A DNA stretch of 42,586 bases from Actinomycetales bacterium (GTDB lineage: Bacteria; Actinomycetota; Actinomycetes; S36-B12; UBA5976): NCBI GenBank assembly GCA_018970205.1, contig JAGWWW010000012.1, positions 1-42,586 on the forward strand, in the 5' to 3' direction. Below, piece after piece: positions 19,902 through 28,419 of this stretch; position 1 is the stretch's first letter, and each line of letters starts with the position of its first letter. Made by a program: the position numbers and the translations under genes. A model generated the notes under the pieces. That model had not been told where the DNA came from and made no database searches. It worked only from the letters and a program-made list of their open reading frames with translations.

Positions 19902-20966
19902 ATGGCAACCGTCGAGTTCTTCGACGCCACCCGCACCTACCCCAAGCAACCCCATCCGGCGGTGGACCGGCTCAGCATGTCGGTGGCTTCGGGGGAGTTG
20001 GTGGCGATTGTCGGGCCTTCTGGGTCGGGTAAGTCGACCACCTTGCGGATGCTCGCCGGCCTCGAGCCATGCGACCGAGGTGCCATCCGCATCGGTGACC
20101 GCGACGTGACGGCGCTGCAGACCCGCGAGCGAAACGTCGCGATGGTGTTTCAGACCTTCGCGCTGTATCCCCACATGAGTGTGGCGGAGAACATGGCGTT
20201 CGCACTGAAGATGACGAAGATGCCAGCAGAGCAGATCAAGGAGCGGGTGCTGCGCGCGGCCGAGATGCTCGACCTCACCGATGTGCTCAACCGGCTGCCC
20301 AAGACACTTTCCGGCGGGCAGCGCCAGCGAGTTGCCATGGGACGAGCCGTGGTGCGCGAGCCGGATGCGTTCTTGATGGACGAGCCGCTGTCGAACCTCG
20401 ACGCGCAACTGCGGCACCAGACCCGTATGGAGGTCACGGCACTGCAGCGCCGGCTCGGCACGACGATGCTCTATGTCACGCACGACCAGACCGAGGCGAT
20501 GACCATGGGCGACCGGGTCGCGGTGCTCGACCGCGGCGTCCTGCAGCAGTTCGCCACCCCGCAAGAGGTCTACGACCGACCTGAGAGCCTGTTCGTCGCC
20601 ACCTTCATCGGCACTCCCCGCATGAACATCCTCGAGGTCCCGGTTGCCGGCGGTGCCGCGCGAGTGGGCCAAGGCGAGGTTGCCGTGCCACGTGAGACCG
20701 TCGAGGCGCAACGGGTGATGCTCGGGGTGCGCCCCGAGGACATCGTCATCGACGACGCCTCTGCGGTGCGGGTGCGCGTGGAACGGGTGGAGATTCCCGG
20801 CGCGGACACACTGGTCTACGGGACTGTCGCTGGTCAGCCCGGGGCCGCCGTGACCGTGCGGCTGGCTGCGAGAGCCGGCGTCGCTCCTGGCGACGACATC
20901 GGCATCACGATCCCGGCCGAACGGCTGCACCTGTTCGACGTCGAGTCTGGGCGCCGCCTGAACTGA
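19902..20966 (+). CDS. Sugar ABC transporter ATP-binding protein (UgpC/MsmK/SugC family), second copy
   Basis: A 354-residue ABC ATPase with a strong GAGGAGGG site before ATG 19902. Walker A is GPSGSGKST (from 38), the Q-loop VFQTFALYPH, signature LSGGQRQRVAMG, Walker B FLMDEP with D160, and the H-loop YVTHDQ; the C-terminal OB-fold regulatory domain includes LGVRPEDIVI. It lies 31 bp after the otsB-GH15 gene and probably shares its transcript. No binding protein or permease is near, so it may energise a remote importer (for trehalose, for example, as SugC does) or serve MalFG too. It is clearly a paralogue of the ATPase at 7723. Confidence 0.88.
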   Translation: MATVEFFDATRTYPKQPHPAVDRLSMSVASGELVAIVGPSGSGKSTTLRMLAGLEPCDRGAIRIGDRDVTALQTRERNVAMVFQTFALYPHMSVAENMAFALKMTKMPAEQIKERVLRAAEMLDLTDVLNRLPKTLSGGQRQRVAMGRAVVREPDAFLMDEPLSNLDAQLRHQTRMEVTALQRRLGTTMLYVTHDQTEAMTMGDRVAVLDRGVLQQFATPQEVYDRPESLFVATFIGTPRMNILEVPVAGGAARVGQGEVAVPRETVEAQRVMLGVRPEDIVIDDASAVRVRVERVEIPGADTLVYGTVAGQPGAAVTVRLAARAGVAPGDDIGITIPAERLHLFDVESGRRLN

Positions 20967-21087
20967 GTCGGCAGCGATGCCCGCGGCGGGCTGGACCGTC
21001 GGCTCACTGCTGCTCGCCGTCTGGCTCGCAGGACTTCGATTGCAAAGACGGCTAGCCATGTGGTCTCATGCACTTTCGCCGCAGTGC

Positions 21088-21314
21088 ACAACGCGATGCT
21101 CGTCGCCACCGAAGGGTTCAACGACTCTGTGGCGAGGATCTAGAGCCCAGCAGCCTTGCGCGCCCTCGCCGCCTCGTACAACGCGATGCTCGTCGCCACC
21201 GAAGGGTTCAACGACTCCGTGGCGAGGACCTAGAGCCCAGCAGCCTTACGCGCCCTCGCCGCCTCGTACAACGCGATGCTCGTCGCCACCGAAGCGTTCA
21301 ACGACTCCGTGGCG
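21088..21314 (-). repeat. Tandem 90-bp repeat: three copies of the rlmB 3' end
   Basis: Copies begin at about 21088, 21178 and 21268, with a period of exactly 90 bp (30 codons) and only a few mismatches. The rightmost copy is the real end of rlmB. The two others lie downstream of its stop and repeat the codons for SLNxSVATSIAL. One of them also repeats the last residues and the TAG stop. The period keeps all three in the rlmB frame. Confidence 0.9.
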
Positions 21315-22402
21315 GAGTCGATATCGATGCGCACCACCACGTCGCAGGTCTGGCGCACGAGCCGTGACAGGCCCTCCCCCTCAGAGCCGACGACGATGAC
21401 GGCCGGGCCGTCGAAGAACTCATGTGCCGCGTCAGCGAGGCTCTGGGCGCCGTCGCCGGCCAGGCCGATGACGAAACATCCCGCCTCCTGACACTCCTTG
21501 AGAGCCCGTACCAAGTTGGTCGCCTGGGCGACCGGGATGCGCGCGGCCGCGCCCGCGCTGGTCTTCCAGGCGGCAGCCGTGACACCGGCAGCCCGCCGCT
21601 GCGGGATCACGATTCCAGTCGCGCCGAACGCCGCGGCCGAGCGGATGACCGCCCCGAGGTTGCGCGGGTCGGTGACGCTGTCCAGGGCGACGATGAGCGT
21701 GGCACCGCCATGGAGCAGGTCTGAGGTCTCGCGGTACTTGTAGGCAGGGATCCGCGCGGCGACACCTTGGTGCGCCATCTCCGATGTCATGCGGTCGAGG
21801 TCGGTGCGCGAGACCTCCAGCAACTGCAGGCGCTTGGAGCGGCACTGGCCGATGATCTCCCGGATGCGGTCGTCGGAGTCGATGCCCGCCATCACATACA
21901 CGACATCAGTCGGGACCCCCGCCTGCAGCGCCTCGAGCACCGCGTTGCGGCCGCTGATGACCTCGGTGGTCGTGACCTTGCGCCCGCCGGACGTGGACCG
22001 TGCCGGCCCGCGGGTTGCCGGCGTCCGACTTCCGCCTCGGGCTGCGGCACTGCGGCTGGCACCCTTGGTAGCGGGACCGCGGCCGGCACCCTTGACAGCC
22101 GGGCCACGACCTGCGGCCTTGCCCCCGGCACCACGACCTGCGGCCTTGCCCGATGAGGACGAGGCGGCGCTGCGCGGACGGTCGCTCGAGCCACGCTTGG
22201 CAGCACCCGTGCCAGAAGCGGCTTTGCCGGAGCCTGCCGACTTCTTGGCCCCGGACTTTGCCGCTGCGTGATAGGGCCGATCTGCAGCCTTCGGCGTCGG
22301 ACCCTTGCCAGCAAGCCTCGCCCGGCCCTTGCCTCCGGAGCCGACAGAGCGCGTCTTCTTGGCGCCGCGAACAGCGCCCTTGCGGGATGAGTTTCCTGCC
22401 AC
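21230..22402 (-). CDS. rlmB: 23S rRNA (guanosine-2'-O-)-methyltransferase RlmB (SpoU/TrmH family)
   Basis: A 390-residue SPOUT methyltransferase. Residues 1 to about 140 are a basic Lys/Gly/Ala/Arg/Ser-rich extension, common in actinobacterial members but long here. The substrate-binding domain starts near EVISGRNAVLEAL. The knot motifs follow: VTDPRNLGAVIRSA, VVGSEGEGLSRL, and SLNASVATSIALYE at the C-terminus. It methylates a guanosine of 23S rRNA (G2251 in E. coli numbering) using S-adenosylmethionine. GTG 22402 (MAGNSSRKG) matches the family start and lies 2 nt after the cysS stop. The frame is open 11 codons further up, inside cysS. Copies of its own 3' end follow its stop codon. Confidence 0.9.
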   Translation of the reverse strand: MAGNSSRKGAVRGAKKTRSVGSGGKGRARLAGKGPTPKAADRPYHAAAKSGAKKSAGSGKAASGTGAAKRGSSDRPRSAASSSSGKAAGRGAGGKAAGRGPAVKGAGRGPATKGASRSAAARGGSRTPATRGPARSTSGGRKVTTTEVISGRNAVLEALQAGVPTDVVYVMAGIDSDDRIREIIGQCRSKRLQLLEVSRTDLDRMTSEMAHQGVAARIPAYKYRETSDLLHGGATLIVALDSVTDPRNLGAVIRSAAAFGATGIVIPQRRAAGVTAAAWKTSAGAAARIPVAQATNLVRALKECQEAGCFVIGLAGDGAQSLADAAHEFFDGPAVIVVGSEGEGLSRLVRQTCDVVVRIDIDSATESLNASVATSIALYEAARARKAAGL

Positions 22403-22404
22403 GG

Positions 22405-23886
22405 TCACTGCCCTCTTCCATCTGCCAGGGACCAACGTGTGCCGTCGGCGGTGTCCTCGATCTCGATTCCCATGTCTGCAAGCGTGTCACGGATGGCATC
22501 GCCCTGAGCCCAGTTCCGCTCGGCGCGGGCCGACGCGCGTTCGCGCAGGTGGCCTTGGACCAGCGCGTCGAGTGCCCGCTCGCGCGCGGCGTCACCGCCG
22601 GACCGGCCCGCCCAGTGCGGGTCCTCGGGGTTGCAGCCGAGCACCGACAGCATCGAGCGGACCGCATCCGCCCGCTGTGCTGCCGCTGACCTGTCGCCGG
22701 CGGCGAGTTCCTGCTGCCCGGCGCTGACCTCCCCGAACACGACGGCCAGGGCGGCGGGCACTGAGAGGTCGTCGTTCATGGCGTCAGCGAACGGCTGCGG
22801 CCACATGGGAACGCCTGCGGGCGATTCGCCGTGCTCATTCATGCTAGCTGCGGAGTCGGATTTGGCTTCCACCCCTGCCCCGGTGCCCAGCCCTGCCTCA
22901 ACCGCCGAGCCGGCGCGTCCGAGGAATCCCTCGATTCGACGGAATGCGACCGCCGACTCCTCCAACGACTCGAAGGAGAACTCGATGGTGCTGCGGTAGT
23001 GCGCGCTCGCAAGGTACCAACGCAACTCGATGGGTCGCACCCGGGTGCTCACCTCGGTCACGAGCAATGAGTTGCCCAGGCTCTTGCTCATCTTCTCGCC
23101 CGCAGTGGTGACCCATGCGTTGTGCAGCCAATAGCCGGCGAAGTCCGATCCCGCGCAGCGCGACTGCGCGATCTCGTTCTCGTGGTGGGGGAAGATGAGG
23201 TCGATGCCGCCGCCGTGGATGTCGAAACCGGCGCCGAGGTAGTACTGCGCCATCGCCGAACACTCCAGGTGCCACCCGGGGCGGCCCGTCCCCCAGGGCG
23301 TCGGCCACGCCGGCTCCCCCGGCTTCGCGGACTTCCAGAGCGCGAAGTCGCGCGGGTCGCGCTTGCGGTCCGCGTAGTCGCTGTCGCCCGCCGGCTGCAT
23401 GTCCGTGGGTCGCTGACCCGAGAGCGCGCCGTAGTCCGGGAACGAGCCGACGCTGAAGTACACGTCCCCGGCCGCCGGGTACGCGTGGCCGCGGTCGATG
23501 AGCCGTTGCATCATCTCGATCATCTGCGTCACATGGCCGGTTGCGCGCGGCTCCACCGTCGGCGGCAAGCAGCCGAGGAGGTCGTACGCGTGCGCGAAAG
23601 CGCGCTCGTAATCGGCTGCGACGGCCCACCAGGGCCGGTTCTCATGCTCTGCCTTGTGCAGGATCTTGTCGTCGATGTCGGTGACGTTGCGCACGAGTGT
23701 GACCTCGTGGCCGCTGGCCCGCAGCCAGCGCACAAGCACGTCGAAGGCCACGCCGCTGCGCACATGGCCGACGTGCGGGCGCGCCTGGACCGTGGCGCCG
23801 CAGACATACATCGAGACCTTGCCCGGCTCGCGCGGGATGAAGTCACGCAGGCTGCGCGTTGCTGTGTCATATAGACGCATGCTCAT
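22405..23886 (-). CDS. cysS: Cysteinyl-tRNA synthetase
   Basis: A 493-residue class I aminoacyl-tRNA synthetase. The zinc ligand C29 lies in YVCGATVQ, the HIGH motif is H38-V-G-H41, and KMSKS is at 265-269. A metal-site WHLEC and FPHHENE are also present. It charges tRNA-Cys in the cytoplasm. Length, the presence of the C-terminal domain and the ispDF-cysS-rlmB setting favour CysS over its shorter relative MshC. An Ala/Gly/Ser-rich insertion of about 30 residues sits near residue 335. ATG 23886 (MSMRLYD) aligns with family starts; ATG 23880 is the alternative with better ribosome-site spacing. Its start overlaps the ispDF end by 20 bp. Confidence 0.95.
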   Translation of the reverse strand: MSMRLYDTATRSLRDFIPREPGKVSMYVCGATVQARPHVGHVRSGVAFDVLVRWLRASGHEVTLVRNVTDIDDKILHKAEHENRPWWAVAADYERAFAHAYDLLGCLPPTVEPRATGHVTQMIEMMQRLIDRGHAYPAAGDVYFSVGSFPDYGALSGQRPTDMQPAGDSDYADRKRDPRDFALWKSAKPGEPAWPTPWGTGRPGWHLECSAMAQYYLGAGFDIHGGGIDLIFPHHENEIAQSRCAGSDFAGYWLHNAWVTTAGEKMSKSLGNSLLVTEVSTRVRPIELRWYLASAHYRSTIEFSFESLEESAVAFRRIEGFLGRAGSAVEAGLGTGAGVEAKSDSAASMNEHGESPAGVPMWPQPFADAMNDDLSVPAALAVVFGEVSAGQQELAAGDRSAAAQRADAVRSMLSVLGCNPEDPHWAGRSGGDAARERALDALVQGHLRERASARAERNWAQGDAIRDTLADMGIEIEDTADGTRWSLADGRGQ

Positions 23887-25045
23887 CACTCACCGATCCT
23901 CGTCGCACCAACACGGCCGCTGTCGCCGCGATGCCCTCGCCGCGGCCAGTGAACCCGAGCCCGTCAGTGGTCGTGGCGCTCAGGAAGACCGGCACACCCA
24001 CCACCGACGTCAGCAGATCCTGCGCCTGCTCGCGGCGCGGGGCCAGCCGGGGGCGGTTGCCGATGACTTGCACCTGTGCGCTGACGCATGTCCAGCCCGC
24101 CCCGGCCATCAGTTCCACTGTGTGCTCGAGCAATCGGATGCTCGCCGCGCCCGCCCATCGCGGCTCGGACGTTCCGAAGTTTGAGCCAAGGTCGCCGAGG
24201 CCGCATGCCGAGAGCAGCGCGTCGCACAGCGCGTGGATGGCTGCGTCGCCGTCGGAGTGACCCGCCAGAGCGGGGTGTTCGGGCCACACCAGGCCGGCCA
24301 GAGACAGCTGCCCTGAGTCGGCGAAGGCGTGGACGTCGGTGGCGAACCCGGAGCGCAGGTCTGCCTCGCTGCCGGTTGCGGCCAGATCGGTTGCAGGCAG
24401 ATCGGCTGGGGTCGTGATTTTGATGTTGCGGGGGTCGCCGTCCACCACGGCGACCGGGAGCCCAGCCGCGGCAGTGACGCTGACATCGTCCGTGGCGTTC
24501 GACAGGGTGCCGGCGGCGGCGGCGCGGGCGTAGGCCTCGCGCAGCGCTGAGGCGGCGAATCCCTGCGGGGTTTGCGCGCCCGCGAACGCAGCGCGGTCGG
24601 TGTGCTCAACCACATGGCCGCCGCGCACCTGCTTCAGGCTGTCGGTGACCGGCACCACGGGCACAACTGCCAGCTCCCCGGCGGCCAACGCTGCGAGTAC
24701 CCGGTCGATGACCGCCGTCGGCAGGAACGGGCGGGCGGCATCGTGGACCAGGACCACATCCGCCTCAGCCGGCACAGCAGCAAGTCCTTGCGCCACTGAC
24801 TGGGCACGGGTGTCCCCGCCGACGACCACCTGCACCTGCGACAGCCCGTGCGCGCGCAGCGCGTCGGCGACATCAGTGTGGTGCGAGGGCGGCGCGGTGA
24901 CGACGACATGGTCGAATGCCGCGAAGGGCCATACCGACCGCACCAACATCGGGACGCCGTTGACGTGCACGAGGGCCTTGGGCACCGGGTGCCCGAGCCG
25001 CACGCCGGAACCGGCGGCGGTGATGATGGCTGCGCGTACGGTCAT
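23867..25045 (-). CDS. ispDF: Bifunctional IspD-IspF of the MEP isoprenoid pathway
   Basis: A 392-residue fusion. Residues 1 to about 225 are IspD (MEP cytidylyltransferase): AAGSGVRLG...[17 protein letters not shown], and a TDDVS motif. Residues about 232-392 are IspF (MECDP synthase): metal-binding [35 protein letters not shown] and [19 protein letters not shown]. The steps are CTP plus MEP to CDP-ME, and later CDP-ME phosphate to the cyclic diphosphate. In many actinobacteria ispD and ispF are separate adjacent genes; here one chain carries both. It lies 72 bp after carD and overlaps cysS, so carD-ispDF-cysS-rlmB is probably one operon. Confidence 0.95.
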   Translation of the reverse strand: MTVRAAIITAAGSGVRLGHPVPKALVHVNGVPMLVRSVWPFAAFDHVVVTAPPSHHTDVADALRAHGLSQVQVVVGGDTRAQSVAQGLAAVPAEADVVLVHDAARPFLPTAVIDRVLAALAAGELAVVPVVPVTDSLKQVRGGHVVEHTDRAAFAGAQTPQGFAASALREAYARAAAAGTLSNATDDVSVTAAAGLPVAVVDGDPRNIKITTPADLPATDLAATGSEADLRSGFATDVHAFADSGQLSLAGLVWPEHPALAGHSDGDAAIHALCDALLSACGLGDLGSNFGTSEPRWAGAASIRLLEHTVELMAGAGWTCVSAQVQVIGNRPRLAPRREQAQDLLTSVVGVPVFLSATTTDGLGFTGRGEGIAATAAVLVRRGSVSDEHASI

Positions 25046-25117
25046 GGCCTGCTCATTCCGCTACGACCGCACGCCCAGGCGAGGCAGCGGCGTCATTCCG
25101 CACCCCGCCGCAGCAGG

Positions 25118-25600
25118 TCAGGAGGCGAGCACCTCGTCGAGGATGGCCTCAGCGGCGTCCTCGTTCGTCTTCTCAGCCAGCTTGACCTCGGAGATGAGAA
25201 TCTGCTTGGCCTTGGCCAGCAACCGCTTCTCGCCCGCGGAGAGGCCGCGGTCCTTCTCGCGGCGCCACAGGTCGCGGACAACCTCGGCAACCTTGATGAC
25301 ATCGCCGCTGGCCAACTTCTCGAGGTTGGCCTTGTAGCGACGCGACCAGTTGGTCGGCTCCTCGGTGTACGGCTGGCGCAGCACTCCGTAGACCCGGTCG
25401 AGGCCCTCTTGGTTGACCACGTCGCGGACGCCGACGTCCTCGACCTTGTCGACAGGGACCTTGACAGTCAAATCGCCTTGGTGGACCCGCAGGACGAGGT
25501 ACTCGCGCTTCTCGCCACGGACTTCACGCATCTCAATATCAAGGATTTGGGCCGCTCCGTGGTGCGGGTAAACAACTGTGTCCCCAACTTTAAAACCCAT
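25118..25600 (-). CDS. carD: CarD family transcriptional regulator (RNA polymerase-binding)
   Basis: A 160-residue protein. The N-terminal RNA polymerase interaction domain ([15 protein letters not shown], a Tudor-like fold) covers about residues 1-60. The C-terminal helical DNA-binding domain includes [28 protein letters not shown] and [12 protein letters not shown]. In mycobacteria CarD binds the beta subunit and stabilises open promoter complexes, notably at rRNA promoters. ATG 25600 has AAAGGGG about 8 nt upstream, and a TAGCCT hexamer at 25634-25629 may be its -10. The order carD-ispD-ispF-cysS with lpqE divergent is the same as in Mycobacterium. Confidence 0.96.
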   Translation of the reverse strand: MGFKVGDTVVYPHHGAAQILDIEMREVRGEKREYLVLRVHQGDLTVKVPVDKVEDVGVRDVVNQEGLDRVYGVLRQPYTEEPTNWSRRYKANLEKLASGDVIKVAEVVRDLWRREKDRGLSAGEKRLLAKAKQILISEVKLAEKTNEDAAEAILDEVLAS

Positions 25601-25628
25601 GGAATTATGCCCCTTTCACCAAGAGCAA

Positions 25629-25634
25629 AGGCTA
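25629..25634 (-). promoter_or_regulatory. Candidate -10 box of carD (TAGCCT)
   Basis: The hexamer TAGCCT on the minus strand would place the transcription start about 22 nt before carD's ATG, leaving room for the AAAGGGG ribosome site. No clear -35 was found. Confidence 0.4.
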
Positions 25635-25679
25635 CCACGCAGGGTCCCGCCGATGACAGGCAGTCCGCATCAGTCGTCC

Positions 25680-25685
25680 TAGACT
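25680..25685 (+). promoter_or_regulatory. Candidate leaderless -10 box of the lpqE-like gene (TAGACT)
   Basis: TAGACT, 7 nt, then GTG 25693. This spacing would start the transcript at the first base of the GTG codon. Confidence 0.5.
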
Positions 25686-25692
25686 CATGGGC

Positions 25693-26262
25693 GTGAAGAG
25701 CACTGTGACCACCCCCGAAGCCCCGGACCAGGCCTCGTGCGCCGCAGGCGGCTCGTCTCGCTCTGCGGCCCGCCGTTGGCAGGTGCGAATCGCCGCGGCA
25801 CTGGTGTGTGCGACCGCGCCGCTGGGACTCACCGGGTGCTGGCAGGGGCAGAACGCGGCCACCTACCAGCAGGCTGCACTCGGCGCGACGGGGGACGGCG
25901 TTGAGACTGACTCCGCGGACAAGACCGTCGGCATCAGAGGCGCGCTGGTGGTGTCCAATGGCAGCAACTTCTCCGTCGTCGCCACGCTGGTCAACCACGG
26001 TTCGAGCACCGATTCGCTGCGCGGGGTCGACATCGAGGGCGGTGATGTTCTCCAGCCGGAGTCGGGCATCGATGTGCTGCCGGATTCCACGACCACCATC
26101 GGCCAGGCGAACTCCGAGCAGTTCGTCTTCGGCTCCGGCCTGAGCGCTGAAGGCAGCAAGTTCGTCCGCGCACGGTTCGTGTTCGAGAAGGGCGGGATCA
26201 TCGAGACCAACCTGCTCGTGCGCGCCAATGACGGAATGTGGGCACAGATCCCGCTGCCGTGA
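25693..26262 (+). CDS. lpqE: LpqE-like lipoprotein
   Basis: A 189-residue exported lipoprotein. After an Arg-rich stretch (RRWQVR) comes a hydrophobic segment ending in the lipobox LTGC (C49). The mature domain is beta-rich (VGIRGALVVSNGSNFSVVATLVNHGSSTDSL) and resembles the PCuAC-like/DUF461 fold of LpqE. Its position divergent from carD matches Rv3584 (LpqE) next to Rv3583c (CarD) in M. tuberculosis. Its role is unknown; a cell-envelope function is presumed. GTG 25693 is chosen from the leaderless spacing; ATG 25687, two codons up, is the alternative. Confidence 0.75.
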   Translation: MKSTVTTPEAPDQASCAAGGSSRSAARRWQVRIAAALVCATAPLGLTGCWQGQNAATYQQAALGATGDGVETDSADKTVGIRGALVVSNGSNFSVVATLVNHGSSTDSLRGVDIEGGDVLQPESGIDVLPDSTTTIGQANSEQFVFGSGLSAEGSKFVRARFVFEKGGIIETNLLVRANDGMWAQIPLP

Positions 26263-26395
26263 GACGGGCTTTGATGACGGTCCGGCCGTAGCTGCATGGG
26301 AACGTCATGCGTGTCCGGGGCCGGAACGTACCGCCGCTGCCGCCCACACCCTGCCCCTGACGAACTCCACCGCATACGGCTGTCCCGGGAACGCA

Positions 26396-26423
26396 GCGCC
26401 TGCACGGCCCGCAGGCGCGGTTT
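26396..26423 (+). terminator. Hairpin between the convergent lpqE-like and regX3 genes
   Basis: GCGCCTGC and GCAGGCGC pair around a 7-nt loop and are followed by GGTTTAG. It is a modest terminator candidate for the lpqE-like transcript. The rest of the gap shows nothing else. Confidence 0.45.
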
Positions 26424-26435
26424 AGCAGCCGTGCG

Positions 26436-27125
26436 CTACGCCGACGGCGCCTCGAGGCGGTAGCCCAAACCGCGGACCGTGAGCAGATAGACGGGGTTTG
26501 CGGGGTCGGGCTCGATCTTCGCTCGCAGCCGCTTGATGTGGACGTCCAGAGTCTTGCCGTCGCCGACGTAGTTCGCGCCCCAGATGCGGTCGATCAGCTG
26601 ACCGCGTGTGAGGACCCGGCCGCTATTGCGCATGAGCATCTCCAGCAACTCGAACTCCTTCAGCGGCAGGGACACCGCCGCCCCTTGGACGGAGACGATG
26701 TGGCGGTCGGTGTCCATCCGGATCGGGCCGACCTCGAAGACGGTGGCAGCGGTGTCGGCGGCCTCGCCGCGCCGGCGCAGCACCGCGCGGATTCGCGCCA
26801 CCAGCTCGCGTGAGGAATAGGGCTTGGTGACGTAGTCGTCCGCGCCGATCTCGAGCCCGACCACTTTGTCGATCTCGTCGTCCTTGGCGCTGACGATGAT
26901 GATGGGCACATCAGACTTCTCGCGGATGGCTTTGCATACCTCGGACCCAGACAGGCCAGGGAGCATCAGGTCTAGCAACACGATGTCGCCGCCGCTTCGG
27001 TCGAACTCCGCCAGGCCGCCGACACCGTCGGTGGCGCTTGCGACCTCGAATCCCTCTTTGCGAAGCAGGAAGACCAATGCCTCCAGGATTCCGGGCTCGT
27101 CTTCGATGACCAGAATGCGGGTCAC
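26436..27125 (-). CDS. regX3: Response regulator RegX3 (OmpR/PhoB family)
   Basis: A 229-residue response regulator. The receiver has acidic E8-D9-E10, phospho-acceptor D52 (VLLDLMLPG), and the switch Lys in YVTKPYS. The C-terminal winged-helix has FELLEMLMRN, LTRGQLIDRIWG, and DVHIKRLRAKIE...TVRGLGYRLE. With SenX3 it controls phosphate-starvation genes in actinobacteria. GTG 27125 overlaps the senX3 stop (GTGA), so the two are translationally coupled. The mshA-gpm-senX3-regX3 neighbourhood is also seen in mycobacteria, though the order and strands differ here. Confidence 0.93.
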   Translation of the reverse strand: MTRILVIEDEPGILEALVFLLRKEGFEVASATDGVGGLAEFDRSGGDIVLLDLMLPGLSGSEVCKAIREKSDVPIIIVSAKDDEIDKVVGLEIGADDYVTKPYSSRELVARIRAVLRRRGEAADTAATVFEVGPIRMDTDRHIVSVQGAAVSLPLKEFELLEMLMRNSGRVLTRGQLIDRIWGANYVGDGKTLDVHIKRLRAKIEPDPANPVYLLTVRGLGYRLEAPSA

Positions 27126-28192
27126 AGCTGAATCCCTTCTGTGCGCGCAGTCGCAGGTGCCACGGGTGATTCCTCATCGTCGTCCGGGTCGTCGAACAAT
27201 CCGGCTGGGTCGATGAAGACCGGCAGCCGCAGGGTGAACGTGGAACCCTCGCCCACGACGGACTCGGCGACGCAGTCCCCACCGTGGTTGGCGCAGACGT
27301 GTTTCACGATAGCCAACCCCAATCCGGTGCCGCCGGTCTGCCTCGACCGGCCCGGGTCCACCCGGAAGAACCGCTCGAAGATCCGCGTCAACGCCTCTTC
27401 CGGGATGCCCTCGCCCTGGTCGGAGACGCCGATCTCGACGTAGTCACCATTGCGCGTGACCGTCAGAGTGACCACCCCGCCTTCTGGGGAGTACCCGACC
27501 GCGTTGGTCAGGAGGTTTCGCACGGCCATGACCAGCTGCTCGCGGTCGCCGTAGATCACCAGCCCGCGCTCGCCTGACACCACCACCTGCACGCGCCGGT
27601 TCTGCGCGATCTGCGACACCGCGTCGGTGGCGGTCAAGACGAATGAGTCGACCTCGATCGGGTCGATGGCGCGCAGGCCCTCGTGGCTCAGCAGTGACAA
27701 GTCGAGCAGGTCCCCGACGAGCACAGCGAGCCGCTGCGCCTCGGCCTTCATCCGCGAGGTGAAGTGCCGCACCGCATCCGGGTCCTCAGCTGCCTCCGCC
27801 ACCGCCTCGGCCAGAAGCGACAACGCGCTCACTGGGGTCTTCAACTCATGGGAGACGTTGGCGACGAAGTCGCGGCGCACGGCGTCGAGCCTCTTTGCCT
27901 CCGAGACGTCGTCAAAGGTCAGCAGCAGGGAGCCGTCGCTGAACGGCGAGGCGTGGACGATGAAGTCGTCGCGCTCCTCGCCACGTTTGAGGTCCCACTC
28001 GCGGCTGGCGGGCTGGCCGAGGGCTTGTGCGTCAGCGATGAACTTGCGCAAGCGCGAGGAGCGCAGGCGGTCGCCCCGGACCAGGCTCAACGGGACGGCC
28101 GGCGGGGACACGTACAAAACTGTGCCGTTCTCCTCGACCAGCACGATGATGCCCGGCAGCGCCGTGAGCAGCTGGTTCAGTTCCGCTGACAC
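27122..28192 (-). CDS. senX3: Sensor histidine kinase SenX3-like, apparently without membrane segments
   Basis: A histidine kinase of about 356 residues. A PAS-like region (LPGIIVLVEENGTVLYV...LLLTFDDVSEAKR) is followed by the HisKA H-box FVANVSHELKTP (H115), the N-box NLLTNAVGYSP, DQGEGIPEE, FERFFRVD and GGTGLGLAIVKHV. SenX3 proteins normally begin with two transmembrane helices; none is coded here or upstream in this frame before the stop at 28291-28289. GTG 28192 lies 7 nt behind TACACT (28205-28200), a leaderless arrangement; ATG 28216 and GTG 28276 are in-frame alternatives that add only polar residues. It should phosphorylate RegX3, probably from the cytoplasm. Confidence 0.85.
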   Translation of the reverse strand: MSAELNQLLTALPGIIVLVEENGTVLYVSPPAVPLSLVRGDRLRSSRLRKFIADAQALGQPASREWDLKRGEERDDFIVHASPFSDGSLLLTFDDVSEAKRLDAVRRDFVANVSHELKTPVSALSLLAEAVAEAAEDPDAVRHFTSRMKAEAQRLAVLVGDLLDLSLLSHEGLRAIDPIEVDSFVLTATDAVSQIAQNRRVQVVVSGERGLVIYGDREQLVMAVRNLLTNAVGYSPEGGVVTLTVTRNGDYVEIGVSDQGEGIPEEALTRIFERFFRVDPGRSRQTGGTGLGLAIVKHVCANHGGDCVAESVVGEGSTFTLRLPVFIDPAGLFDDPDDDEESPVAPATARTEGIQL

Positions 28193-28199
28193 AGCCGCG

Positions 28200-28205
28200 A
28201 GTGTA
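28200..28205 (-). promoter_or_regulatory. Candidate leaderless -10 box of senX3 (TACACT)
   Basis: TACACT, then CGCGGCT, then GTG 28192. The bases GCGGCTGTGT are identical to those at the starts of the methyltransferase and nitrobindin genes. Confidence 0.4.
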
Positions 28206-28407
28206 GGTAGACGCATGGACGACGGCGACTGCCCGGACACCCCGATGCGGCCGCTTCGCCCAGAATTCACCACCACGCTGCCCGGAGTTCACCGTGCGGC
28301 CCGGGGACGCGCCCCCTGGGCTCGGACGGACTTGCTGCACGCGGTCCTTTGGCCGATGGGGGACGAGGCCGCGCGGACTCCACGGGGCGCGGGCCTGGTG
28401 GCGGGGC

Positions 28408-28413
28408 TACCCT
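28408..28413 (+). promoter_or_regulatory. Candidate leaderless -10 box of mshA (TACCCT)
   Basis: TACCCT, 6 nt (GACTGC), then GTG 28420. This sets the mshA start well inside the longest open frame. Confidence 0.55.
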
Positions 28414-28419
28414 GACTGC

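Noticed and set aside
21088..21314. CRISPR-like repeat array
   Set aside because: The units are 90 bp, contiguous without spacers, and are copies of the rlmB coding end.
22405..23886. MshC (mycothiol ligase) instead of CysS
   Set aside because: Length with a full C-terminal domain and the carD-ispDF-cysS-rlmB context fit CysS; MshC is shorter.
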